10,105 bases of DNA from Patescibacteria group bacterium (GTDB taxonomy: Bacteria; Patescibacteriota; Gracilibacteria; UBA1369; LOWO2-01-FULL-3). The position numbers and the translations under genes were made by a program. The notes under the pieces were generated by a model. That model worked only from the letters and a program-made list of their open reading frames with translations. It searched no databases and had not been told where the DNA came from. Of the stretch, positions 1 through 6,907 are shown one piece after another (within the stretch, counting starts at the first letter, position 1; each line of letters starts with the position of its first letter). The stretch spans positions 1 through 10,105 of the forward strand of contig JAHIRL010000008.1 in assembly GCA_018818755.1 (NCBI GenBank), read 5' to 3'.

Positions 1-50
1 CCTATTGCCACTACGAGTGCGAAGGTGATGATTAAAAGTGTTGTTTCCAT
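1..50 (-). CDS. N-terminal fragment of a leftward gene with a hydrophobic N terminus
   Basis: On the minus strand an ATG at 50-48 opens a frame that runs off the left edge and reads METTLLIITFALVVAI. After four residues it is entirely hydrophobic, as in a signal anchor or first transmembrane helix. The gene is divergent from infB and has promoter-like boxes directly upstream. N termini of this kind occur in many membrane-anchored families (RmuC and SecG are examples), and 16 codons are not enough to choose. That it is a real gene is inferred from the clean start, the hydrophobic run and the promoter position. Confidence 0.5.
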   Translation of the reverse strand, partial: METTLLIITFALVVAI

Positions 51-56
51 ATCTCT

Positions 57-84
57 ATCTTATACAATTTTTGCGAACTGTAAA
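57..84 (-). promoter_or_regulatory. Candidate promoter for the leftward gene at the left edge
   Basis: Reading the minus strand, a -35-like TTTACA (84-79, five of six matches to TTGACA) is followed after 16 bases by a -10-like TAAGAT (62-57, four of six matches), which lies inside the string TATAAGAT. A transcript would begin near position 50, at the ATG itself, so the mRNA would have almost no leader. This is a pattern match only. Confidence 0.35.
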
Positions 85-92
85 AGCTTTAC
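80..92. repeat. Inverted repeat GTAAA-AGC-TTTAC between divergent promoters
   Basis: GTAAA (80-84) and TTTAC (88-92) are perfect reverse complements separated by AGC. The two arms coincide with the -35-like boxes of the leftward and rightward candidate promoters, so the symmetry may simply reflect two back-to-back -35 elements. It could also be an operator for a dimeric regulator. Five-base arms in AT-rich DNA can arise by chance. Confidence 0.35.
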
Positions 93-116
93 TTTGCGCT
101 CATTTTTCCGTAGACT
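88..116 (+). promoter_or_regulatory. Candidate promoter for the infB-led operon
   Basis: TTTACT (88-93, four of six matches to TTGACA) is followed after exactly 17 bases by TAGACT (111-116, four of six matches to TATAAT). Transcription would begin near 123, giving a leader of about 15 bases ahead of the infB ATG at 138. That leader is AT-rich and contains no Shine-Dalgarno sequence. It is the best-spaced pair of boxes I find in the gap, but each box is only a moderate match. Confidence 0.35.
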
Positions 117-137
117 GCTTACGATTTAAAAATATAT

Positions 138-2231
138 ATGTCTGTAAAAATTGGAGATTTAGCAATGAAGTTGGGTTTAACTCCAAAAGAGCTGAGAGAT
201 AAGATTCTTGAGCTAGGTTTTGAGCTGTCTCCAAAGGCGCGCGTTTTGGAGGATGACCTTGCCGAGCTGATTGAGGATGATTTTAGCAACTCACCTGACT
301 CAGAAGTGTCTGATGATGTTGCTGATGTTTATGATGAGATTATTTCTCAGGAGCGAGATCGTGAACTTGTAAAATCACAAAGAAAGCAAACTGCGGGCAG
401 AGATGTGAAGGATGAAAAGAAAAAAAGTGAAGTGCAAATTAGTCATATGGACAGTGTGGAGATTCATGATTCAATTACTGTTAAAGAATTTGCGGAGAAG
501 ACCGGGATTAATATTGCCAAGGTTATTGGTGAGTTGATGAAGAATGGAATTTTGGCCAACATTAATCAGCAAATTGATTTTGATACAGCTCAGATTATCG
601 CACAGGAGCTTGGAGTTACGCTTAAAAGGATTCGAACTGATGCCGCTGTTGATGATCTTTTGGCCGGAGATATGGCTGCACTTTTGAAGGAGGAGGATGG
701 TGCTGTTTTAAAGGAGAGGCCTCCTGTTGTCTGCGTGATGGGTCATGTGGATCATGGAAAAACTAAATTGTTGGATACGATTCGCGAGGCAAATGTTATT
801 GCTACGGAATCTGGAGGAATCACTCAACATGTTGCGGCTTATCAGGTAGTAAAAAAGGGGAAGCCTATAACATTTCTGGATACTCCTGGGCATGAGGCTT
901 TTACCGAAATGAGGGCTCGTGGTGCCAAGGTTACGGATATTGCCATTTTGGTTGTTGCAGCTGATGACGGAGTAAAACCTCAGACGATTGAGGCGGCCAA
1001 CCATGCCAAAGAAGCGGGCGTACCAATTATCGTTGCCATAAATAAGATGGACAAACCGGAGGCTAATCCGGATAAAGTTAAAGGGGAACTTACCGAGCTT
1101 GGACTTCAGCCTGAGGATTGGGGTGGAAAAACAGTTTGTGTGCCTATTTCAGCCTTAAAGGGCGATGGAATTGATGAATTGCTTGATATGGTGCTTTTGA
1201 CAGCGGATATGGAAAATTTGAAGGCAAATTATGAGCGGGATGCGGTTGGTGTTGTTGTTGAAGCTCACCTTGATAATAATCTTGGTCCTGTAGCTACTGT
1301 TTTGGTTAAGGCGGGAAATTTAAAGATTAAGGATAATGTAATTGTGGGAGATAGTTATGGAAAAATTAAGCTGATGAAGGATCATACAGGTAAATCTGTG
1401 GCTACAGCAGGACCTGCAACTCCTGTTTTAGTAGCAGGTTTGAGTAAAACTCCTAAAAGTGGAGATATTTTGGCTGTGGTTAAGGATGAGAAAACGGCAC
1501 GGATAAAAGCGGAGCAGATTGCGGAGAGTTTTAAAAAAACTAGGGATGAAAAGATGTCTGCGGCCAATCAGATTATTGCTTCGGTTAAATCCGATAAACT
1601 CCTTAAATTGGTTATTAAGGCTGATACAAAGGGGTCTTTGGAGGCTATCCGTCAGTCAATTGCGAAGATAAAGGATGATGAGGTTGCTGTTAAAATTATT
1701 CATGGGGGTGTTGGGAAGGTGGCGAATTCGGATATAATGATGGCTAGTGCCAGTAATGGTTTTGTTGTGGCTTTTCATGCTGGTTTTGATTCTCCGAATG
1801 TAAAAAAGTTGGCTGAGCGGGAAAATGTGGAGGTTAGAAGTTATACTGTAATTTATAACTTATTGGAGGATGTGAAAAAGTTCTTGAGTGGGTTGCTTGA
1901 GCCGGAGATTATTGAGGTTGTTTTGGGAAGGGCTGAGGTAAAACAGATATTTTTTCACAAGAAGACTCAGATGGTTGTGGGTTGCAAAATTTTAAGTGGA
2001 AAAATTAAAACTAAGGCAAAATTGAGAATTATTAGAGGTAAAACTGATGAAGATGAGGATAATGTTGTGGGAATTGGCGAAATTGAGTCTTTGAGAAAGG
2101 GTGAAGAATTGGTAAAGGAGCTTGGTTCCGGAAATGATTGTGGAATCAAGTATAAAGGTGAAATTGTGCTTGAGGTGGGGGATATTTTGGAGGCTTTTGA
2201 GGAGGAAGAGCACATTAGATCTGTAAGCTAA
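138..2231 (+). CDS. infB: Translation initiation factor IF-2
   Basis: IF-2 is the cytoplasmic GTPase that places initiator fMet-tRNA on the 30S subunit and promotes 50S joining. The 697-residue protein has two IF2_N-type helical modules (about 1-50 and 110-165) joined by a charged linker. The G domain follows, with every expected motif: GHVDHGKT (202-209), GGITQH (226-231), DTPGHE (248-253), NKMD (302-305) and SAL (338-340). Domain II starts near 370, domain III covers about 485-590, and the C-terminal fMet-tRNA-binding domain about 595-690. Its length is close to the B. subtilis form and shorter than E. coli IF-2. The chosen ATG begins directly with the IF2_N motif. No ribosome binding site is visible. 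It opens a seven-gene run and the next gene starts 5 bases after its stop. The usual partners nusA and rbfA are not beside it. Confidence 0.97.
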   Translation: MSVKIGDLAMKLGLTPKELRDKILELGFELSPKARVLEDDLAELIEDDFSNSPDSEVSDDVADVYDEIISQERDRELVKSQRKQTAGRDVKDEKKKSEVQISHMDSVEIHDSITVKEFAEKTGINIAKVIGELMKNGILANINQQIDFDTAQIIAQELGVTLKRIRTDAAVDDLLAGDMAALLKEEDGAVLKERPPVVCVMGHVDHGKTKLLDTIREANVIATESGGITQHVAAYQVVKKGKPITFLDTPGHEAFTEMRARGAKVTDIAILVVAADDGVKPQTIEAANHAKEAGVPIIVAINKMDKPEANPDKVKGELTELGLQPEDWGGKTVCVPISALKGDGIDELLDMVLLTADMENLKANYERDAVGVVVEAHLDNNLGPVATVLVKAGNLKIKDNVIVGDSYGKIKLMKDHTGKSVATAGPATPVLVAGLSKTPKSGDILAVVKDEKTARIKAEQIAESFKKTRDEKMSAANQIIASVKSDKLLKLVIKADTKGSLEAIRQSIAKIKDDEVAVKIIHGGVGKVANSDIMMASASNGFVVAFHAGFDSPNVKKLAERENVEVRSYTVIYNLLEDVKKFLSGLLEPEIIEVVLGRAEVKQIFFHKKTQMVVGCKILSGKIKTKAKLRIIRGKTDEDEDNVVGIGEIESLRKGEELVKELGSGNDCGIKYKGEIVLEVGDILEAFEEEEHIRSVS

Positions 2232-2236
2232 TAAAA

Positions 2237-2632
2237 ATGTCTAGACTGGAAAAGATTAAGTTGGAGGTATTTACTGACGATAGAGGCGTTTTGGTACCTC
2301 TTGAGCTTAAGGATTTTATTGATTGGGAAGTTAAGAGAATTTATTTTTTACCTGTGCTAAAGGGTGAAAGGGGTGCTCATGCTGTTCGAGGTGAGAAAAA
2401 GATTTATATTTGTGAAAAAGGAACTATGGAAGCCAGTTTTCATGATGGGAAGGCTTGGGTTGATTTTGAGTTGAATGGCTCCGGAGAGGCTGTGGTGATG
2501 GAGGGGTTTTATTATCGAAAGTTTTTTAATTTTAGTGATGATGCTGTGCTTTTGGCAGTTTCATCTTTGAACTATAATCGAGATGATTATGTTTTTGATC
2601 TCGATGAATTTATAAAAGAAGCTAATAAATAA
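2237..2632 (+). CDS. QdtA/FdtA-like (WxcM-like) sugar ketoisomerase-family cupin
   Basis: This 131-residue protein is a single small cupin of the dTDP-4-keto-6-deoxyglucose 3,4-ketoisomerase family. Visible family marks are DDRG near the start (14-17), KRIYF (33-37), RGAH (45-48), the DG-containing beta turn at 70-71, NFSDDAVLLAVSS (98-110) and the DDYVFDLDEF ending (116-125). Known FdtA and QdtA enzymes carry a paired-histidine motif RGxHAH. Here the first His is kept (H48) but the second position is V50. The WxEM-type segment is also changed, to YYRKF (92-96). It lies 2 bases upstream of rmlB, and no rmlC is seen in the window, so it may act on the RmlB product as an epimerase or isomerase. 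That role is inference; it could also be a non-catalytic or differently acting cupin. Confidence 0.82.
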   Translation: MSRLEKIKLEVFTDDRGVLVPLELKDFIDWEVKRIYFLPVLKGERGAHAVRGEKKIYICEKGTMEASFHDGKAWVDFELNGSGEAVVMEGFYYRKFFNFSDDAVLLAVSSLNYNRDDYVFDLDEFIKEANK

Positions 2633-2634
2633 TT

Positions 2635-3615
2635 ATGAAAGTTTTAGTAACTGGTGGTGCAGGTTTTATTGGAAGCAATTATGCGCACTATAGGCATGAT
2701 AAATATCCCGAGGATGAGATTGTGGTGCTGGATAAGCTTACTTATGCTGGAAATTTAGATAATTTAAGTGATTTGCAGGAGAGCGAGCGGTTTAGATTTG
2801 TGAAAGGTGATATTGCAGATAAGGATTTTATTGAGAAATTTTTTGAGGAGGAGAGTTTTGATTATGTTGTGAATTTTGCGGCCGAGACACATGTGGATAG
2901 GAGTATTGAGGCACCGAGTATTTTTGTGATGACCAATATTGTGGGGACTCACAATCTTTTGGAGGCCGCAAAAGATTGCGGAGTTAAGAGGTATCATCAG
3001 GTTTCTACGGATGAGGTTTATGGGGATTTGGGGACTGGGACGACTGATCTTTTTACTGAGGACACCCCTATCGCGCCAAACTGCCCATATGCAGCTTCTA
3101 AGGCGGCGGCTGACCTTTTGGTTTCCAGTTACTTTGAAACCTACAAAATGCCTGTAACTATCAGTCGTTGTAGTAATAATTATGGACCTTACCAATTTCC
3201 GGAGAAGCTAATCCCCTATTTTTTCCGTTTAATTTCGGATAATAAACCTGTTCCGGTATATGGTGATGGGCAAAATGTGAGGGACTGGCTTTATGTGATT
3301 GATCATTGTAGTGCTATTGATTTGATTTTGGAGAAGGGGAAAATTGGTGATGTTTATAATGTTGGTGGAAATAATGAGAGAACAAACCTTGAGATTACTA
3401 AATTCTTATTGGATTTTCTGGGTAAGGATGAGAGTTTGATTGATTTTGTTGGTGATAGATTGGCGCATGATCGAAGATATGCGATTGATTCTAGTAAATT
3501 GCAGAGAGAGCTCGGTTGGAGCCCTTCTGTGGATTTTAGTGAAGGGATAGAGAAAACATTTAAGTGGTATAAGGATAATGAGGAGTGGTCCAAAAAACTT
3601 ATGAAAGATAACTAA
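2635..3615 (+). CDS. rmlB: dTDP-glucose 4,6-dehydratase
   Basis: RmlB converts dTDP-glucose to dTDP-4-keto-6-deoxyglucose, the branch point for rhamnose and other deoxysugars. The 326-residue protein is an extended short-chain dehydrogenase. It has the NAD-binding GGAGFIG (7-13), the LTYAGNL segment (35-41), FAAETHVDRS (81-90), the diagnostic TDE triad (125-127) that performs the dehydration, and YxxxK (Y152, K156). SNNYGPYQFPEKLIP (180-194) and RDWLYV (216-221) complete the family pattern. The usual RPGHDRRYAID near the C terminus reads RLAHDRRYAID here, a mild variation. Its length is normal, slightly short. It starts 2 bases after the cupin gene and ends 8 bases before proS, so it is almost certainly co-transcribed with both. 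Confidence 0.95.
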   Translation: MKVLVTGGAGFIGSNYAHYRHDKYPEDEIVVLDKLTYAGNLDNLSDLQESERFRFVKGDIADKDFIEKFFEEESFDYVVNFAAETHVDRSIEAPSIFVMTNIVGTHNLLEAAKDCGVKRYHQVSTDEVYGDLGTGTTDLFTEDTPIAPNCPYAASKAAADLLVSSYFETYKMPVTISRCSNNYGPYQFPEKLIPYFFRLISDNKPVPVYGDGQNVRDWLYVIDHCSAIDLILEKGKIGDVYNVGGNNERTNLEITKFLLDFLGKDESLIDFVGDRLAHDRRYAIDSSKLQRELGWSPSVDFSEGIEKTFKWYKDNEEWSKKLMKDN

Positions 3616-3623
3616 TTTAACTT

Positions 3624-5327
3624 ATGAAATATTCAAAACTTTTAGGAAAAACTCGATATGATGTTCCTTGTGATGCTGACAGTAAAAATGCGGCGCTATT
3701 GACGCAGGCTGGCTTTGTGGAGCGTTTGGCTGCCGGAATCTACAATTATCTGCCTTTGGGTATGCGAGTTCTTAAGAAAATTTCGCAAATTATTCGTGAG
3801 GAGATGGATGCGGTTGGCGGACAGGAAATTTTGATGCCAACTCTTCATCCAATGGAAATTTGGGAGAAAACAGGACGACATCTTACTATGACTGATATTC
3901 TTTTTAAAACTGCTGGAGCAGGCGGTAAGGATTTTATTTTGGGGCCAAGCCATGAGGAAACTGTCACTCCCCTAGTAAAAAATCATGTGTTATCCTACAA
4001 AGATTTACCGATGTCTGTTTATCAATTGCAGGCTAAGTTCCGTAATGAGCCGAGGGCTAAATCCGGGGTTTTGAGAGGGCGTGAGTTTGGGATGAAGGAT
4101 ATGTATAGTTTCCATACAAGCGAGGAAGATCTCAATGAGTATTACGATAGAGTTATGGAGGCATATTTGAAGGTTTATGAACGATGTGGACTTAAGGCTT
4201 ATGTAATTGAGGCTTCCGGTGGAGCATTTACTGATCAGATTTCTCATGAGTTTTCCGTACTGACTGAGGCTGGCGAGGACACTATTTTGATTTCTGATGA
4301 CTCTTCTGTTGCTCAAAATATGGAGATTGCGATTGGCGAGCCAAATGGAGAGATGATCGAGGATGAGAAGGAGAAAGATTTGGAACTTGTGGATATTGAG
4401 AGGGACGCTTCTATCAAGGCAAATGCTGTGGCGCATGGTGTCCCGGAATGGAAGATTTTAAAGACTGTTGTTTATGAAGTGGAAGATGTTGGTCTTGTTG
4501 GTGTTGTTATTCGAGGCGATTTGAATGTGAACGAGCATAAGCTTGAGAACTATTTGCAAAAGCGGGTTAGATCCGCGGATTCTGAAAAGCTGAAGGAGAT
4601 TGGTCTTGCTCCGGGCTACATTTCGCCTGTGGGTATGTCGGATAAGATTGATATTTCGTTTATTGCTGATAAATCTGTGGAGGCTGTGACTAATTTTGTT
4701 ACTGGTGCAAACGAGTATGGGAAAGATTATATAAATGTCAATGTTGGTAGGGATTTTGTGGTGAAGGAGTTTGTGGATCTGGTTGAGGTTGAAGGTGGGT
4801 TTAAGAAGGATGGCAAGGAGCTTAAGGCTTACAAGGCTATTGAGGCCGGAAATATCTTTAAATTGGGAACAAAATATAGTGATGCTTTCGGTTTTAAGTT
4901 TACGGATAGTGATGGAAAGCAGAAGCCTGTGATTATGGGTTGTTATGGAATTGGAACTACTCGCCTTGTGGGAACTATTGTGGAGGCTAGTAATGATGAG
5001 AATGGAATGATTTGGCCAAAGTCTGTGGCGCCTTATGCTGTGCATATTGTTTCTGTGGGGTCTGATGAAGCTGTGATGGAGGCCGCCTCGAAACTGTATG
5101 AGGATTTGCAGAAAGCGGGTGTTGAGGTGTTGTTTGATGATAGGGATGAAAGCCCTGGTGTTAAATTTAAGGATGCTGATTTACTTGGTATGCCCTTGCG
5201 TTTGGTCGTGAGTAAAAAAACTTTGGAGCAGGATAGTGTGGAGTGGAAACTTAGGGCTGGTGGTGACGTGGAGATGATGAAAAATGCGGATGTCTTGGCT
5301 AGGGTTAAGGAATTTATTGATGCTTAA
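3624..5327 (+). CDS. proS: Prolyl-tRNA synthetase, bacterial type with editing domain
   Basis: ProRS charges tRNA-Pro with proline in the cytoplasm. The 567-residue length matches the bacterial form (E. coli is about 570). Class II motifs are clear: motif 1 around 40-75, motif 2 with FRNEPR (139-144) and GREFGMKDMYSF (152-163), and motif 3 GCYGIGTTR (439-447). Between motifs 2 and 3 is the YbaK-like insertion domain (about 225-400) that hydrolyses Ala-tRNA-Pro. It keeps a lysine at 280 in KILKT, where E. coli has its key editing lysine, and TGAN at 360-363. The anticodon-binding domain covers about 470-567. The gene lies between rmlB and rmlD, an odd place for a synthetase. Its stop TAA shares one base with the rmlD start codon. 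Confidence 0.97.
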   Translation: MKYSKLLGKTRYDVPCDADSKNAALLTQAGFVERLAAGIYNYLPLGMRVLKKISQIIREEMDAVGGQEILMPTLHPMEIWEKTGRHLTMTDILFKTAGAGGKDFILGPSHEETVTPLVKNHVLSYKDLPMSVYQLQAKFRNEPRAKSGVLRGREFGMKDMYSFHTSEEDLNEYYDRVMEAYLKVYERCGLKAYVIEASGGAFTDQISHEFSVLTEAGEDTILISDDSSVAQNMEIAIGEPNGEMIEDEKEKDLELVDIERDASIKANAVAHGVPEWKILKTVVYEVEDVGLVGVVIRGDLNVNEHKLENYLQKRVRSADSEKLKEIGLAPGYISPVGMSDKIDISFIADKSVEAVTNFVTGANEYGKDYINVNVGRDFVVKEFVDLVEVEGGFKKDGKELKAYKAIEAGNIFKLGTKYSDAFGFKFTDSDGKQKPVIMGCYGIGTTRLVGTIVEASNDENGMIWPKSVAPYAVHIVSVGSDEAVMEAASKLYEDLQKAGVEVLFDDRDESPGVKFKDADLLGMPLRLVVSKKTLEQDSVEWKLRAGGDVEMMKNADVLARVKEFIDA

Positions 5328-6133
5328 TGAAAATTGTATTATTTGGGAAAAATGGGATGCTGGGAAGTGAGTTTATGAAGCTTTTGGGGGATCATGAACT
5401 TTTGGCTTATGATAAGGAGGATGTGGACTTGTTGGATCTGGGAAAAACAAGATCTGTTATTTTGGATGCGGCGCCGGATTTTGTGATTAATTGTGCTGGG
5501 TATACTGCTGTGGATGATGCTGAGGCTAATTCAGATTTGGCCTTGCGTTTGAACTGTGATGCTGTGGCTACAATGGCCGATGCCTGTCTTGGATGCTCTG
5601 CAAAACTTATCCATTTTAGTACAGATTATGTGTTTGATGGAAAAGACGAGGGGGGCTATGCCGAGGATGCCCAGTCGCACCCTGTGAATGCTTATGGACA
5701 GAGTAAATTGCTTGGTGAGGAGGCAATTTTGGAGAGCTTGTGTGATTTTTATATTGTGCGGACTTCTTGGTTATTTGGGAAAAATGGGCCTAATTTTGTT
5801 GAAAAGATGATTGAGTTGAGTCGTGGCAGAAAATCTTTAAATGTGGTAGATGATCAGTTTTCCTGCCCTACTTACAGCTTAGATTTAGCTAAGGCTGTTG
5901 TTGATAATTTTTTAAGTGGTGACAAAGAATCCGGTATTTATCATCTTACTAATTCTGGATCTTGCAGTAGGTACGAATTCACTAAGAAGATTTTGGATGT
6001 TGAGTTGTTGCCAGTTGCATCGTCTACTTTTAATACCCCGGCGGCTCGTCCGCAATTTTCTGTGCTACTAAATACAAAGCTCCCCCATTTGCGTTCTTGG
6101 CAGGATGCGTTGGCGGATTATCTTTCGAATTAG
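5327..6133 (+). CDS. rmlD: dTDP-4-dehydrorhamnose reductase
   Basis: RmlD uses NAD(P)H to reduce dTDP-4-keto-L-rhamnose to dTDP-L-rhamnose, the last pathway step. The 268-residue protein has the GxxGxxG dinucleotide-binding motif (G7, G10, G13), NCAGYTAVDDAE (55-66), STDYVFDG (98-105), the catalytic pair YxxxK (Y123, K127) and RTSWLFG (145-151). Two family positions differ: DQxGxPT reads DDQFSCPT (175-182), with Ser in place of Gly, and the C-terminal RPxxSxLxNxK segment is present as RPQFSVLLNTK (241-251). It is slightly shorter than the usual 280-300 residues. The ATG overlaps the proS stop by one base, which suggests translational coupling. If the upstream cupin does not epimerise the substrate, the enzyme may reduce another 4-keto-6-deoxy sugar. 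Confidence 0.92.
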   Translation: MKIVLFGKNGMLGSEFMKLLGDHELLAYDKEDVDLLDLGKTRSVILDAAPDFVINCAGYTAVDDAEANSDLALRLNCDAVATMADACLGCSAKLIHFSTDYVFDGKDEGGYAEDAQSHPVNAYGQSKLLGEEAILESLCDFYIVRTSWLFGKNGPNFVEKMIELSRGRKSLNVVDDQFSCPTYSLDLAKAVVDNFLSGDKESGIYHLTNSGSCSRYEFTKKILDVELLPVASSTFNTPAARPQFSVLLNTKLPHLRSWQDALADYLSN

Positions 6134-6142
6134 TTTTTATTA

Positions 6143-6151
6143 TGTTATAAA
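6143..6151 (+). promoter_or_regulatory. Extended -10 promoter element just upstream of rmlA
   Basis: The 24-base gap between rmlD and rmlA contains TGTTATAAA. This fits an extended -10 (TGn followed by TATAAA, five of six matches to TATAAT). Transcription would begin about 6-7 bases downstream, at or within a base or two of the rmlA ATG at 6158, so the message would be leaderless. Only a poor -35 match is present (TTTCGA at 6123-6128, 17 bases upstream), but extended -10 promoters often do without one. It lies in the widest gap of the operon. Confidence 0.45.
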
Positions 6152-6157
6152 CCTTGT

Positions 6158-6907
6158 ATGAAAGGAGTAATACTTGCAGGAGGGACCGGATCGAGGCTGG
6201 ATCCGCTGACAAAGGTGCTAAATAAGCATCTTATTGCCGTGTACAATAAACCAATGATCTACTTCCCTATTTATACGCTTAAGGAGGCTGGGATTACGGA
6301 TATTTTAATTGTTTCCGGGCGTGGACATTCTGGCACATTTCTTGAACTTTTGGGATCAGGTAGTGAGTTTGGCCTAAATTTTACTTATGAAATTCAGGAA
6401 GGCGCCGGCGGAATTGCTCAGGCTTTGTCTTTGGCTAAAGATTTTGTGGGTGATGATAAATTTGTCGTACTGCTTGGGGATAATGTATTTGAGGATAATT
6501 TGACAGAGAACATTGCTAAGTTTAAGGAACAAAAATCTGGTGCACGCTTGTGCTTGAAGCAGGTGGATGATCCAAAAGCTTATGGAGTGGCAAGCGTTGA
6601 TGGCGATAAGATTAGCAAGATTGTTGAGAAACCTGCTGAGCCGGAGTCAAATTTGGCTGTGCTTGGCTTGTATATGTATGATTCAGCAGTTTTTGATTAC
6701 ATATCCAAGATTGAGCCATCTGCTCGCAATGAGCTGGAAATTACGGATGTTAATAATCTGTATTTGGGTTCAGATAATTTGGAATATGATGTTATTGGTG
6801 GGAAATGGGGCGATTGTGGTGAATCTTTTGATAGCCTGTTTGAGGCTTCACAGATGATTAAATCCACAAGATTGAAAAATCTGGATAATAATTTAAATTT
6901 GCTATGA
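6158..6907 (+). CDS. rmlA: Glucose-1-phosphate thymidylyltransferase, short form
   Basis: RmlA joins glucose-1-phosphate to dTTP, giving dTDP-glucose and pyrophosphate, the first step toward dTDP-rhamnose. The 249-residue nucleotidyltransferase has LAGGTGSRL (6-14), NKHLIAVYNKPM (22-33) with the substrate-binding lysines, LLGDN (105-109) with a metal-binding Asp, EKP (157-159), LGLYMYD (169-175), NELEITDVN (191-199) and WGDCGES (217-223). The usual SKQLLPV segment reads NKHLIAV. Classical RmlA is about 290 residues. This form stops near residue 250 and lacks the C-terminal helices that contribute to the dTDP-rhamnose feedback site, so regulation may differ (inference). The stop overlaps the next start as ATGA. 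Other NDP-hexose pyrophosphorylases look similar; the neighbours rmlB and rmlD favour the dTTP enzyme. Confidence 0.9.
   Translation: MKGVILAGGTGSRLDPLTKVLNKHLIAVYNKPMIYFPIYTLKEAGITDILIVSGRGHSGTFLELLGSGSEFGLNFTYEIQEGAGGIAQALSLAKDFVGDDKFVVLLGDNVFEDNLTENIAKFKEQKSGARLCLKQVDDPKAYGVASVDGDKISKIVEKPAEPESNLAVLGLYMYDSAVFDYISKIEPSARNELEITDVNNLYLGSDNLEYDVIGGKWGDCGESFDSLFEASQMIKSTRLKNLDNNLNLL

Noticed and set aside
109..123. CGTA-TACG hairpin upstream of infB as a riboswitch or terminator
   Set aside because: The stem is only four pairs with a seven-base loop and no T tract. It is too weak to support, and it overlaps the candidate -10 box.
2764..3195. 143-codon minus-strand frame inside rmlB
   Set aside because: It lies opposite the conserved rmlB core and has no family motif, so it is a shadow frame.
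4458..5045. 195-codon open frame on the minus strand inside proS
   Set aside because: It is antisense to the well-supported proS gene. It is rich in Ser, Asn, His and Ile, with no recognisable motif. The strong G/T bias of the plus strand explains the lack of stops.
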